Under the pieces are notes generated by a model. That model ran no database searches and had not been told where the DNA came from. It was given only the letters and a program-made list of their open reading frames with translations. 64,000 nt of DNA, taken from contig NZ_PJJO01000056.1 in assembly GCF_002929535.1 (NCBI RefSeq), forward strand, positions 186,001 to 250,000. The letters are read 5' to 3'. Of this stretch, positions 37,195-46,349 are shown one piece after another. The translations under genes and the position numbers were made by a program. The stretch's first letter is position 1; each line of letters opens with the position of its first letter. Origin of the DNA: Cryobacterium sp. Y11 (GTDB lineage Bacteria > Actinomycetota > Actinomycetes > Actinomycetales > Microbacteriaceae).

Positions 37195-38583
37195 ATGACG
37201 GCCGGGCAGAGGACGGGAGCAACCCGAGCCGCGCTCGTACTCGCTCGGAGGCCACATCCGTCTTCGGAAGGAGTCGCGACTGCATTGGCATTAGCCTTCC
37301 TGGCGGCGGATGACTGGTCAGCGACCAGACTCTCAGCGGCGGGCAGTCTTGTGCTCGGAGCGCGTCGCCGCTGGCTGGGGCCGCTTGTGCGCGACGTACT
37401 GGCGGCTTACCGGGAGCCGCCGCACGACGCTTCGCGCGAACTCACCACGGTCATTAGCGGGTCGGACGCCTTTCGGGCCGCCGTGGATCGGGCCGATGCA
37501 CGGGGAGCACCGCTGCAAGTGACGCATCATCTTGTTGCACAGAGCAGAGGGAGGGAGGCTCCGGCTCCTGCACCCCTCCTTGACACCGTGTCCGGCCTCG
37601 CCCGGTTGCTCGACCTGTCGGTTGGTGACCTCGATTGGTTCGCCGATACAAAGCACTGGAATCGGCGGGCACCAGCGGGAGCGCTTCAGCACTATCGCTA
37701 CGAGTGGCGACTCCGCCCGGGACGCACGCCGCGGCTACTGGAGATTCCTGGCTCTCGACTTCGAGCCACACAGCGGAAGCTATTGGTCGGCGTCCTCGGA
37801 TTCATCCCGACCCACGATGCGGCGCACGGGTTCGTACCCGGCCGCAGCGCTGTAACAGGCGCCTCACGCCACACCGGCAAGAACGTCGTGATCTCCGCCG
37901 ACCTCACGTCCTTCTTCGCGAGAGTAAGCGGCGCCCGCGTCTACGGGACACTGCGCCGGGCGGGGATACCCGAGACCGTTGCCTACACGATCACCGGGCT
38001 GTGCACCACGGCCGCTCCCCCGCGTGTCATCGCCGCCATGCCCCCGGGTGGAAATCTCGACGAACGGTTCGCGCTGCGCAAGGCGCTAGCCGCCACTCAT
38101 CTACCTCAAGGCGCACCATCTTCGCCCATGCTCGCAAATCTCGCCATCCGTCGTCTCGACGCTCGATTGGAAGGCTGGTCGTCCGCCGCGGGCGCCGTAT
38201 ACACACGGTACGCCGACGACCTTGCTTTTAGCGGCGGCGGGGCGCTCGCCCGGCGAGCCGATGCCTTCGTCCGCGGCGTGGACCGTATTGTCACGTCCGA
38301 GGGCCACACGCTGAACTCACACAAGACCCGGGTGCGCGGAGCGAGCCTAAAACAGACCGTGACCGGCGTTGTCGTGAACAAGCATACGAATATGTCTCGC
38401 CGGGACATCGACGAGTTGAAGGCGATCCTGCACAATTGCGTCGTAAACGGTCCTGATTCACAGAACCAGGGTGCACATCCGGATTTTCGCTCCCACCTGT
38501 TAGGGCGTCTCTCCTGGCTCGAGGCCGTGAACCCGGCGCGAGGCCAGAAACTTCGCGTCGAATTCGGGCGCATTCATTGGTGA
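37195..38583 (+). CDS. Retron-type reverse transcriptase
   Basis: RNA-directed DNA polymerase, 462 aa. Residues 1-130 are an Ala/Arg-rich helical extension like that of myxobacterial retron enzymes. The RT core follows, with LLDLSVGDLDWFAD, AAHGFVPGRS (about residues 209-218), catalytic Asp in VISADLTSFF (Asp236), LPQGAPSSP (303-311) and YTRYADDLAFSG (YADD 339-342). The retron-specific Val-Thr-Gly motif is present as TVTGVVVN (389-391). The NAxxH motif of region X is degenerate, reading GASRH. No maturase, HNH or endonuclease domain follows, which argues against a group II intron. ATG 37195 has GGGG-rich sequence 9 nt upstream. It ends 2 nt from rnpB. Confidence 0.9.
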   Translation: MTAGQRTGATRAALVLARRPHPSSEGVATALALAFLAADDWSATRLSAAGSLVLGARRRWLGPLVRDVLAAYREPPHDASRELTTVISGSDAFRAAVDRADARGAPLQVTHHLVAQSRGREAPAPAPLLDTVSGLARLLDLSVGDLDWFADTKHWNRRAPAGALQHYRYEWRLRPGRTPRLLEIPGSRLRATQRKLLVGVLGFIPTHDAAHGFVPGRSAVTGASRHTGKNVVISADLTSFFARVSGARVYGTLRRAGIPETVAYTITGLCTTAAPPRVIAAMPPGGNLDERFALRKALAATHLPQGAPSSPMLANLAIRRLDARLEGWSSAAGAVYTRYADDLAFSGGGALARRADAFVRGVDRIVTSEGHTLNSHKTRVRGASLKQTVTGVVVNKHTNMSRRDIDELKAILHNCVVNGPDSQNQGAHPDFRSHLLGRLSWLEAVNPARGQKLRVEFGRIHW

Positions 38584-38585
38584 GG

Positions 38586-38983
38586 GAATGGGCCGGCTAG
38601 TACGCCGGGTTCTGTTCAGGTGTTTGCACACCGTCGACGGCCATCTATCTCGTGACTACGTTGCCGCAGCCCTCTAGCGGTCTACCCGAAAGCTCGGCGA
38701 GCCGCCTCAACGCTTTCTGTCTGACCTTGCTCCGGACGAGGTTTACCAAGCCGACCAGGTCACCCTGGCCTCTGGTGGTCTCTTACACCACCGTTTCACC
38801 CTTACCACCGACGCCGTTCCCGAAGGCGCGACGCAAGTGGCGGTCTACTTTCTGTGGCACTGTCTCGCGGGTTACCCCGGGTGGGTGTTACCCACCATCC
38901 TGCTCTGTGGAGCCCGGACGTTCCTCGGCATCCGCTTGATCCGAAGATCTCACGAATGACGCGACCGTCTTGCCGACCCATTC
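38586..38983 (-). ncRNA. rnpB: RNase P RNA, bacterial class A
   Basis: About 398 nt. The ends pair over 12 bases as P1 (38972-38983 with 38586-38597). The conserved core reads, on the minus strand, GAGGAACGTCCGGGCTCC followed by ACAGAGCAGG (38899-38926), the hallmark of bacterial RNase P RNA. Further core segments include ACAGTGCCACAGAAA (about 38848-38868) and ACAGAACCCGGCG near the 3' end (38602-38614). The gene is downstream of the zinc-ribbon protein gene, and its 3' end meets the reverse transcriptase stop codon in tail-to-tail orientation. Confidence 0.95.
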
Positions 38984-39028
38984 CGAGATTCAAGCTTACC
39001 GGGCGGGCAGGTCGACGCCGAACCGGCG

Positions 39029-39766
39029 CTAGATGCCGGACTCTTCGGTGCGTACCAGCACTGCGCCACAGTCGGGGCAGAAGATGACCTCGTCTTCGGG
39101 CGCCTGACGCACGTCGGCGAGGTCGCTTCCGGTCAACGTCATCGTGCATCCGCTGCACGTACGCGCGCGCAGCAGAGCAGCGGCGTTGCCATGGCCGCTG
39201 ATACGCAGACGCTCATACAGGGCAGCGAGGTCGTCGGAGATGGTGGCCGCAATCGTGGCGCGATCCCGGGTCAGCTCGCCGAGCTGACGGGTGAGGTCAA
39301 CCAGCACCTCATCGCGTGCCGACTCGGTCGCGGCGACCCGCACGGCAATGGCGTCGCGTTCCTGCTCCACCACGGCAACGGCAGCTTCGTGCTCCTCCTG
39401 GCGCTCCAAAACGGCAATCTCAATCTCCTCGAGATCGAACAGGCGCTTCTTGAGCGAGGCGACCTCGGAGTCGAGGGCCTGAATATCTTTGATCGACGAG
39501 GTCTGCTGCAGGCGATCGGTGTCGCGAGCAATGCGTTTCTCGACGACCTCGACGTCGCTCTCAATGCGTCCCAATTCGGTGCGCACGTCGTCGAGCTCGC
39601 CCGACCGGCCGAGCAGCTTCATGCGGCTGGCCTCAGCCTCCCGGTTGAGAGCGGCCAATTCAGTGTGCTCGACGAGCGACTTTGACTGATGACTGAGCTG
39701 AAGAACCTTGATGTCGAGGGCCTGAAGCCGCAGAAGTTCTTTCTGCTGGAGTGGTGATGCCTTCAC
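39029..39766 (-). CDS. Coiled-coil protein with C4 zinc ribbon (CT398-like)
   Basis: 245 aa from GTG 39766; the frame continues to 39841, but that extension overlaps the end of the Nif3-like gene and is not family-like. Most of the protein is a long coiled coil (about residues 10-180); the C-terminus holds two CxxC pairs, RTCSGCTMTL and VIFCPDCGAVL, forming a zinc ribbon. The family is widespread in actinobacteria and chlamydiae, with a proposed nucleic-acid-binding role. Same-strand neighbours are Nif3-like upstream and rnpB downstream, 45 bp away. Confidence 0.9.
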   Translation of the reverse strand: MKASPLQQKELLRLQALDIKVLQLSHQSKSLVEHTELAALNREAEASRMKLLGRSGELDDVRTELGRIESDVEVVEKRIARDTDRLQQTSSIKDIQALDSEVASLKKRLFDLEEIEIAVLERQEEHEAAVAVVEQERDAIAVRVAATESARDEVLVDLTRQLGELTRDRATIAATISDDLAALYERLRISGHGNAAALLRARTCSGCTMTLTGSDLADVRQAPEDEVIFCPDCGAVLVRTEESGI

Positions 39767-39793
39767 GATGTCCTGACCTAACGCTGGAATTGA

Positions 39794-39825
39794 ATTGTAT
39801 TGACGAAAAAAGAAAAATTGACGAC
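39794..39825 (-). promoter_or_regulatory. AT-rich candidate promoter inside the nif3-zinc ribbon-rnpB unit
   Basis: An unusually AT-rich patch between the Nif3-like stop and the zinc-ribbon start. On the minus strand it contains TACAAT (39799-39794), a close match to a -10 box, preceded by pyrimidine tracts and two CGTCAAT copies. It could drive the zinc-ribbon gene and rnpB. No good -35 box is seen. Confidence 0.3.
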
Positions 39826-40643
39826 TAGCGCACGATGGCAAAATCCCACGGGTCGGTGTTCAGTTCGCTCACCGTGACCGACACCCCCGGCAGGGCCTTG
39901 CGCAGCTGTTCGGCGGCCGGTTCGAGCCAGAGCCATTCGCTGGCCCAGTGGGCGACGTCCACGAGGGCCGGGCCGCCACCGCACAGCGCCTGCTCGCGCG
40001 CTTCCTGCGCGGGGTGGTGGCGCAGGTCGGAGGTGATGTAGACGTCGGCCGAGCGCACCAACGGATGCCGCAACAGGGAATCCCCAGCGCCACCGCACAG
40101 CGCGACCGTGCTGATCACAGCGCAATAGTCCCCGGCAACCCGAACTCCCGACGCCGTGGCTGGCAGCAGTGCCAGCATGGTGTGGGCGAGGTGTCCGAGC
40201 GTCGTCGGCGCGGCTAGGCGACCGACTCGTCCGACGCCGGTGCCCGGAGCAGCGTTGCTGGTGATGGGCTGCGTGTCGATCAGTCCGAGTCGGGTGGCGA
40301 TGACGTCGGACACGCCCTCTGCAACGACGTCGGCGTTGGTGTGCGCGGCGAGCAGGGCACAGTTTGCGCGAATCAGCCGACTGAGCAGGGCACCCTTGTA
40401 ACCATCTTCCGCCACGGTCGTGACACCGCGCAGCAGCAATGGATGGTGCGTCACGAGCAGATCGGTGCCAGCCTCGATGGCCTCATCGACGGTGTCGGCT
40501 ACGGCATCGACGGCCAAGTGGATGCTTCGAATCGGCCGGGCAGGATCTCCGCTGACAAGCCCCGGCGCATCCCATGCTTCGGCACCGTCCAGCGGCCACA
40601 GGGTGTGGGCGACGCGAGTAACGTCGGCGAGCGAGTATGACAC
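39825..40643 (-). CDS. Nif3-like dinuclear-metal protein (DUF34)
   Basis: 272 aa. Metal-binding motifs of the Nif3/DUF34 family are VTHHPLLLRG (about residues 64-73) and AAHTNADVVAEGV (about 99-111), with a C-terminal DVAHWASEW. The family forms hexameric rings with paired metal sites; a GTP cyclohydrolase-like or hydrolase role has been suggested but not settled. Its order with the zinc-ribbon gene is typical of actinomycetes and suggests a shared transcript. Confidence 0.9.
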   Translation of the reverse strand: MSYSLADVTRVAHTLWPLDGAEAWDAPGLVSGDPARPIRSIHLAVDAVADTVDEAIEAGTDLLVTHHPLLLRGVTTVAEDGYKGALLSRLIRANCALLAAHTNADVVAEGVSDVIATRLGLIDTQPITSNAAPGTGVGRVGRLAAPTTLGHLAHTMLALLPATASGVRVAGDYCAVISTVALCGGAGDSLLRHPLVRSADVYITSDLRHHPAQEAREQALCGGGPALVDVAHWASEWLWLEPAAEQLRKALPGVSVTVSELNTDPWDFAIVR

Positions 40644-40734
40644 CCGTTCAGCCTACCGGGAGACCGGGCGCCCGGCGGCGAACTCGCGCTGGCACGACGT
40701 AACCCGATATGCCGTGCCAGCGTGAAAGGTGAGG

Positions 40735-41070
40735 TTAGTAGTCGAAGTCGTCGAACTGTGCGGCGGCCGACTCCTCGCGGGTCCAGGCGGCCGGGATCAT
40801 CGCGCCGGTTTGGGCCTTGCGGTGCAGAAAATCGGTGGTTTCTGGCTCGACCAGTTCTGGGGACAGGGTATCGGCCGTGACGCTGACCAGCTGACTCGCT
40901 GTGCCGATCAGAAACTGGGCGCGCAGCAGTCGACCGTCGTCGCCCATGACCGGAATATCGATGACGTCGACTTGTCGACGATTGCAGAGCGCCTCGGCGT
41001 AGAGCAATACGGCATCAGCGAGATCGCTGCCGGTAATTACTGACCCACCGGGATGAAATATACGTTTCAT
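40735..41070 (-). CDS. Hypothetical protein
   Basis: 111 aa from ATG 41070, with GAGGG 6 nt upstream; the frame extends to 41127. Not recognised. It begins MKRIFHPGGSVITGSDLADA, contains a mostly alpha/beta segment with DVIDIPVMGDDGRLLRAQFL, and ends in an acidic QFDDFDY tail. The initial segment resembles a small flavin- or nucleotide-free regulatory domain, but this is not evidence of function. It stands between the Nif3-like gene and the ANTAR genes on the same strand. Confidence 0.65.
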   Translation of the reverse strand: MKRIFHPGGSVITGSDLADAVLLYAEALCNRRQVDVIDIPVMGDDGRLLRAQFLIGTASQLVSVTADTLSPELVEPETTDFLHRKAQTGAMIPAAWTREESAAAQFDDFDY

Positions 41071-41206
41071 GATTTCCCTCGCAAGCTCACGTTTGGTGCG
41101 TGTACTGCCAGGGTCCGGGGCGGCCACAGTGAGTATAAGCCCGTGTTGTTAGGTTGGGCGGTAAATCACGGTCAGTTCCCAACTAACCGGGTCGAGCGTT
41201 GACAGG

Positions 41207-41920
41207 TCAGAGGGTAAGGGCCCGACTGACGATGCGATTGGCCACTTCGGCCAGTGGGAGGCCGTTATTGCGAGCATATTCACGAATTCTGTCGAAGGCG
41301 TCCCCCATGTGTACGCCGTGGGTGTACGCGACCACACCCTTGGCCTGCTCGATCAGCACCCGGCTGCTCAGCGCATGCTGAAGTTGTTGGCGCACGATGT
41401 CGCTTTCGCGAATCGCGCGCTCCTGCAGAATGCCGATGGTGGCGACATCCGCTAACGCCTGCACCGTGTTGGTGTCTGACGCACTCAACCCGCCGGTGCG
41501 ATCCCAGAAGAGATTGAGTGAACCAATGGTCGTTGCGCGCAAGCGTAGTGGCACGGCGTGCATTGACGCGAAGCCCTGGTCGAGGGCTCCTCTGCGAAAC
41601 TTCGGCCACTTCTCACCCGTGCGCTCAATGTCGGGAATGGCTACGGCCAGGCCGGTTATGAAGCTCTCGACGCACGGTCCGCTTCCCGAACGCAACTGCA
41701 AAATTTCGACCAAGCGGCTGCGTTCATTGGTCGACGCCACAACTTCGAGTTCACCGTCGCCGTCCGACAGGATAATTCCCGCTGCCGAAGCGTCTAGCAG
41801 GGCCGCGCATTTTTCGACAAGCGTGTGCAGAAGGTCGACAATGTCATAGCCGGCGACGAGCGTGTCGGCCAGGGTAACGAAGGCCTCAACGAGTTGACCT
41901 TCCCGACTTTTTGTCACCAT
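41207..41920 (-). CDS. GAF-ANTAR regulator (first of two)
   Basis: 237 aa. The N-terminal GAF sensor domain (about residues 10-160) is followed by an ANTAR RNA-binding domain (about 170-230) with the pattern LSSRVLIEQAKGVVAYTHG and REYARNNGLPLAEVANRIV. ANTAR proteins bind paired hairpins in mRNA leaders and act as antiterminators. Lies 9 bp after a second GAF-ANTAR gene on the same strand. No phosphoreceiver domain is seen, so the ligand of the GAF domain is the likely input. Confidence 0.88.
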   Translation of the reverse strand: MVTKSREGQLVEAFVTLADTLVAGYDIVDLLHTLVEKCAALLDASAAGIILSDGDGELEVVASTNERSRLVEILQLRSGSGPCVESFITGLAVAIPDIERTGEKWPKFRRGALDQGFASMHAVPLRLRATTIGSLNLFWDRTGGLSASDTNTVQALADVATIGILQERAIRESDIVRQQLQHALSSRVLIEQAKGVVAYTHGVHMGDAFDRIREYARNNGLPLAEVANRIVSRALTL

Positions 41921-41929
41921 ATTTCCATT

Positions 41930-42685
41930 CTAAGACTCGGAAATCGACGCAAAATCCAGTCGACGTGTCACTACATCTGAGGCGACTTCCCGAACAGTTC
42001 TTCCATGAGCAAAAGCATGTCCATGAATTATCAGAAGCGCGTCTGCCGCGGAAAGATTGAGCTGAGCCAGAACCATTCCGGTCGCTTGGTGAACGACACG
42101 CCTCGAATATCCTTCATTATCTTCCAGATTCGTCTTCAGTGTTTGAAACGTGAGGGACCGACGCAAAACCTGTACAGCCGTAAGGTTTACGAGCACTTCA
42201 GCATCGAGAATTTGCGCGGGAGACAGCCCACCGGAACGGTTCGAATGCAGGGAAACGGCGCCGATTTCGAGCGACCCGAGAATGAGCGGGAAGGCGTACA
42301 CGGCGTGCACACCGCTGTGTTCAGATGCTTTCATCAGCGCAGGCCAGGTCGTACCTCTGGACGTAGGAAAATTGTCGACGAGAACTGCTCGACGGGTGGC
42401 CAACGCTGCCCAGGACGGTCCCTCACCGAGGTCGAATTGCAGTTCATCAAAATGGGCGGCCATCGAGTTGCTCGCGCAGACCGTCTCGGATCCAAACGGC
42501 GCACCGAGTGTGCATACCGCTGCGGCGTTGACCGGCAGCACCTGCAGAAAGGGGTCGCAGATGCTGGTGTGGCTCTCAAACGAGAGCGACAATTGCAGGG
42601 CCGCGGCGCCGAAGGCCACCCGGTCATTCACTGAGCACGAACCCAACCCAGACGCACCTGCATCGTTCGTCTCATTTGACCTCAC
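41930..42685 (-). CDS. GAF-ANTAR regulator (second of two)
   Basis: 251 aa from GTG 42685; GTG 42691 is possible, and the frame runs into the tRNA-Val gene upstream, where homology stops. A GAF domain spans about residues 30-165 (VCASNSMAAHFDELQFDLGE, HAVYAFPLILGSLEIGAVSL). An ANTAR helix bundle follows with HQATGMVLAQLNLSAADALL and REVASDVVTRRLDF. No ribosome-binding site is evident. The pair of tandem GAF-ANTAR genes suggests duplication or heteromeric function. Confidence 0.82.
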   Translation of the reverse strand: MRSNETNDAGASGLGSCSVNDRVAFGAAALQLSLSFESHTSICDPFLQVLPVNAAAVCTLGAPFGSETVCASNSMAAHFDELQFDLGEGPSWAALATRRAVLVDNFPTSRGTTWPALMKASEHSGVHAVYAFPLILGSLEIGAVSLHSNRSGGLSPAQILDAEVLVNLTAVQVLRRSLTFQTLKTNLEDNEGYSRRVVHQATGMVLAQLNLSAADALLIIHGHAFAHGRTVREVASDVVTRRLDFASISES

Positions 42686-42711
42686 GATCACATGCTGTCG
42701 AGAAAACTCTG

Positions 42712-42784
42712 TGGGCCCTACCGGGCTCGAACCGATGACATCCACGGTGTAAACGTGGCGCTCTACCAACTGAGCTAAAGGCCC
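42712..42784 (-). tRNA. tRNA-Val (TAC anticodon)
   Basis: 73-nt cloverleaf on the minus strand: acceptor stem GGGCCTT paired with AGGGCCC, D arm GCTC/GAGC, anticodon stem CCACG/CGTGG with loop TTTACAC giving anticodon TAC (42751-42749), and T arm with TTCGAGC. CCA is not encoded, which is usual in actinomycetes. It ends 26 nt before the downstream GAF-ANTAR start. Confidence 0.97.
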
Positions 42785-42865
42785 CGACGACGACGCGTAG
42801 TCACCGGGTCTGTTCAGTATAGGTCAGGCTGAACGGCTTCAGGGACGGCTGGGATTGGGAAAGAC

Positions 42866-43336
42866 TCAGAGAACGGGCTCGAGCAGTCCGAGCGCCGCCC
42901 GGTAGGCGTCGAGCGATCGGGCTTCGCCCGGCGCGGTGATGAAACTGGCACGGATGATGCCGCTCGGGTCGATGAGGAAGGTTGCGCGGTTAGCAAAACC
43001 CTTGTCTTCCAAAAAGACGCCGTATTCTTTCGCGACCGCGCCGTGGGGCCAAAAATCGGCCACGAGGTCGAAGGTGTATTTTTCTTGCTCACCGAAGACG
43101 CGCAGGGCATGTCGGGAGTCAACCGAGATGCCGATGAGTTCCACCCCACCGTCTTCGAACAGGGCCAGGTTATCGCGCAGCTCGCACAGTTCGCCACTAC
43201 AGATGCCAGAGAAAGCCAGTGGAAAGAACACCAAGGCGACGGACTTGATCCCCCGATACTGGCTCAGCTGAACGGTCTCGCCGAACTGATTAATGAGCTT
43301 GAAATCGGGTGCCTGGGTGTCATTTTCGAGAGCCAT
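42866..43336 (-). CDS. Peroxiredoxin (AhpE/BCP type)
   Basis: Thiol peroxidase, 156 aa from ATG 43336 with AAAGGA upstream. The peroxidatic Cys lies in FFPLAFSGICSGELCELRD (about residue 45), where the second Cys five residues on gives the CxxxxC pattern of many BCP-type enzymes; M. tuberculosis AhpE has Asp at that second position. A conserved Arg lies in the C-terminal half. Likely protects against peroxides. Divergent from aceE across 280 bp. Confidence 0.88.
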   Translation of the reverse strand: MALENDTQAPDFKLINQFGETVQLSQYRGIKSVALVFFPLAFSGICSGELCELRDNLALFEDGGVELIGISVDSRHALRVFGEQEKYTFDLVADFWPHGAVAKEYGVFLEDKGFANRATFLIDPSGIIRASFITAPGEARSLDAYRAALGLLEPVL

Positions 43337-43555
43337 AAGCGATCCTTTCCTCGGTGCAACACGCAACGTACGGCCGGTGACACACTCTAGCCCCGCAGCC
43401 TGCTCGCACGCACAGCACCCCTGTTTTGCCCTGCGTCTATTCCCGTACGCGCACGAGTGGCGAAATCAGTAGGCTTACGGGGTGCCGCCGGTTGCACTCG
43501 AACTTGCTCTTGTACGGCACTTGCCACCGTTGTCTTCACGCCGCGGGGCATCATC

Positions 43556-43603
43556 GCTGCATCAACCCCAGGCTGCATCAACGACAGGCTGCATCAACCA
43601 CAG
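43556..43603 (+). repeat. Three 16-bp tandem repeats in the aceE leader
   Basis: Copies 43556-43571, 43572-43587 and 43588-43603 share GCTGCATCAAC and differ only in the last five bases. They end 13 bp before the aceE start, directly before its ribosome-binding site AGAGAGG, so they lie in the mRNA leader or overlap an operator. Confidence 0.9.
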
Positions 43604-43616
43604 AGAGAGGTCGACT

Positions 43617-46343
43617 GTGACGGTCAACGACCAGGACCCGTATTCGACGAACAACGCCGACTCCGATCCGGAGGAAACGGCCGAATGGTCACAATCCCTC
43701 GATTCGCTCGTTGCCGAACACGGCCACCAGCGCGGGCGCGAGATCATGCTCACTTTGTTGAAACGCTCGAAGGAATTGCATCTCGGCGTGCCGATGGTAC
43801 CGACGACGGACTATATCAACACCATCGCTCCCGAAAACGAACCCGAATTTCCCGGCGACGAGGACATCGAACGCCGCTATCGCGCCTGGATCCGCTGGAA
43901 CGCTGCCGTTCTGGTGCACCGAGCGCAGCGCCCCGGTATCGCCGTCGGCGGTCATATCGCGACTTATGCGTCATCCGCTGCCCTGTATGAGGTCGGTTTC
44001 AACCACTTCTTTCGTGGCCAGGATCATCCGGGCGGTGGCGACCAAATCTTCATTCAGGGACACGCCTCCCCCGGCACCTACGCCCGTGCCTATCTCGAGG
44101 GCCGGTTGACCGAGAACCAGCTGGATGGATTCCGTCAGGAAAAGTCACACGCCCCCGATGGCATCTCCTCGTACCCGCACCCACGCCTCATGCCCGATTT
44201 TTGGCAGTTCCCGACCGTGTCGATGGGTCTTGGTCCGATCAACGCGATTTACCAGGCGCAGCTGAATCGTTACCTGACCAACCGTGGCATCAAGGATGCC
44301 AGCGACCAGCAGGTCTGGGCGTTCCTCGGCGACGGTGAAATGGACGAGGTGGAGAGCCGTGGCCAGCTGCAGGTCGCCGCCAACGAGGGCCTCGACAACC
44401 TTAATTTCGTCATCAACTGCAACCTGCAGCGCCTTGACGGCCCCGTGCGCGGTAACGGCAAGATCATTCAGGAACTCGAAAGCTTCTTCCGCGGTGCCGG
44501 CTGGAACGTCATCAAGGTGGTCTGGGGTCGCGAGTGGGACAACTTGCTCAAGAACGACGTCGACGGCGCGCTGATCAACCTGATGAACGTCACGCCCGAC
44601 GGTGACTACCAGACCTACAAGGCGGAGAGCGGCGCCTACGTGCGCGAGAACTTCTTCGGACGCGACCCGCGCGCACTCAAGCTGGTCGAACACTTGAGTG
44701 ACGACGAGGTCTGGAACCTCAAACGCGGCGGCCACGACTACCGCAAGGTCTACGCGGCGTTCAAGGCCGCATCGGAGCATACGGGCCAGCCGACCGTCAT
44801 CCTGGCAAAGACGGTCAAAGGGTACGGCCTCGGTCCGAGCTTCGAGGGCCGCAACGCGACCCACCAGATGAAGAAAATGACCCTCGAGAACCTCAAGTCG
44901 TTCCGAGACAGCATGCACGTGCCGATTACGGATGCCCAGCTCGAGGAAAACCCGTACCTTCCGCCCTACTACACCCCCGGCGCCAAGGACGAGGCGATCG
45001 AGTACATGCACGAGCGCCGGCGTGCGCTGGGCGGCTACCTGCCGGAGCGCCGCACCACGCACGCCAAACTGAACCTGCCGGGCGACGAGACCTACAAGGT
45101 TTCCAAGAAGGGTTCCGGTACGCAGGAGATCGCTACGACGATGTCATTCGTTCGGCTCCTCAAGGAGCTCGTGCGAGCGAAGGACTTCGGCAATCGCATC
45201 GTTCCGATCATCCCGGACGAGGCACGTACCTTCGGTATCGACGCGTTCTTCCCCACCGCCAAGATTTACAACCCCAATGGTCAGCACTACACGTCCGTTG
45301 ACCATGCCCAGCTACTGTCTTACAAGGAGAGCCCTCAGGGCCAGATTCTGCACGTTGGCATCAACGAGGCCGGCGCTGCCGCAGCATTCACCAACGTCGG
45401 CACCTCGTATGCCACCCACAGTGAACCGCTCATTCCGGTGTATGTCTTCTACTCCATGTTCGGCTTCCAGCGCACGGGGGACGCCCTCTGGGCGGCCGGC
45501 GACCAGATGACCCGCGGCTTCATCATCGGTGCAACAGCCGGACGCACGACGTTGACCGGAGAAGGTCTGCAGCACGCCGATGGACACTCGCCGCTGCTGG
45601 CCTCGACCAACCCGGCCGTGGTCTCCTACGACCCCGCCTACGGCTACGAGATCGGCCACATCGTGCGCGCCGGCCTCGAGCGGATGTACGGCGGCGCCCA
45701 CATCGACCCGAACGTCATGTATTACATCACCGTCTACAACGAGCCGGCCGTGCAACCGGTTGAGCCCGAAGGCGTCGACGTGGATGGCATCCTGCACGGT
45801 ATTCACCGCGTGAGCGAGTCGACCGTGAACGGACCGAAGGCGCAGTTGCTCGCCTCCGGTGTTGCCGTGCCGTGGGCGCTGGAAGCTGCCAAGCTGCTCG
45901 CCGACGACTGGGGCGTTTCGGCCGACGTCTGGTCGGTCACGTCGTGGACCGAGCTGCGCCGCGAGGGCCTCGCCGCCGAGGAGCACAACTTTCTCAATCC
46001 CGACGACGAGCCGCGCATTCCGTACGTCACCACGAAGCTCGCCGGTGCCAGCGGCCCGTTTGTGGCCGTGTCAGACTTCATGCACGCCGTGCCAGACCAG
46101 ATTCGGCAGTTCGTTCCGAGCGACTTCGCAACGCTCGGCGCTGACAGCTTCGGTTTCTCGGACACCCGGCCCGCCGCTCGCCGGTTCTTCAAGATCGACG
46201 GCCCGTCAATGGTGGTGCGCACCCTCGAGCTGCTCGCCCGTCGCGGCGAGGTCGACCGGAGCCTGGCCGGCCAGGCAATCGCCAAGTATCGCCTGCACGA
46301 TGTGAGCGCGGGCACCACCGGCTCTGCCGGGGGCGAGAGCTAA
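43617..46343 (+). CDS. aceE: Pyruvate dehydrogenase E1 component, homodimeric type
   Basis: Decarboxylates pyruvate with thiamine diphosphate and acetylates the lipoyl domain of E2. 908 aa from GTG 43617 with AGAGAGG 7 nt upstream; the frame opens at 43482, but those residues encode the leader repeats. Motifs of the E. coli AceE family are [20 protein letters not shown] (about residues 117-136), the ThDP-binding [14 protein letters not shown] followed by [13 protein letters not shown], and [10 protein letters not shown]. It is followed by fasR 6 bp on, making an aceE-fasR-fab block that links acetyl-CoA formation to fatty acid synthesis. Confidence 0.96.
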   Translation: MTVNDQDPYSTNNADSDPEETAEWSQSLDSLVAEHGHQRGREIMLTLLKRSKELHLGVPMVPTTDYINTIAPENEPEFPGDEDIERRYRAWIRWNAAVLVHRAQRPGIAVGGHIATYASSAALYEVGFNHFFRGQDHPGGGDQIFIQGHASPGTYARAYLEGRLTENQLDGFRQEKSHAPDGISSYPHPRLMPDFWQFPTVSMGLGPINAIYQAQLNRYLTNRGIKDASDQQVWAFLGDGEMDEVESRGQLQVAANEGLDNLNFVINCNLQRLDGPVRGNGKIIQELESFFRGAGWNVIKVVWGREWDNLLKNDVDGALINLMNVTPDGDYQTYKAESGAYVRENFFGRDPRALKLVEHLSDDEVWNLKRGGHDYRKVYAAFKAASEHTGQPTVILAKTVKGYGLGPSFEGRNATHQMKKMTLENLKSFRDSMHVPITDAQLEENPYLPPYYTPGAKDEAIEYMHERRRALGGYLPERRTTHAKLNLPGDETYKVSKKGSGTQEIATTMSFVRLLKELVRAKDFGNRIVPIIPDEARTFGIDAFFPTAKIYNPNGQHYTSVDHAQLLSYKESPQGQILHVGINEAGAAAAFTNVGTSYATHSEPLIPVYVFYSMFGFQRTGDALWAAGDQMTRGFIIGATAGRTTLTGEGLQHADGHSPLLASTNPAVVSYDPAYGYEIGHIVRAGLERMYGGAHIDPNVMYYITVYNEPAVQPVEPEGVDVDGILHGIHRVSESTVNGPKAQLLASGVAVPWALEAAKLLADDWGVSADVWSVTSWTELRREGLAAEEHNFLNPDDEPRIPYVTTKLAGASGPFVAVSDFMHAVPDQIRQFVPSDFATLGADSFGFSDTRPAARRFFKIDGPSMVVRTLELLARRGEVDRSLAGQAIAKYRLHDVSAGTTGSAGGES

Positions 46344-46349
46344 GAAACC

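Noticed and set aside
37026-37313. 95-codon ORF overlapping the RNA module and RT start, as a possible retron effector
   Set aside because: It runs through the stems of module II and into the RT gene in another frame, with no ribosome-binding site or known domain.
37195-38583. Group II intron or diversity-generating retroelement
   Set aside because: No maturase or endonuclease domain, no intron domain V-like end, and no template/variable repeat pair was seen; the VTG motif is retron-like.
42712-42784. tRNA-Val as integration site of a mobile element
   Set aside because: No integrase, no repeated 3' end of the tRNA, and the neighbours are core-like genes.
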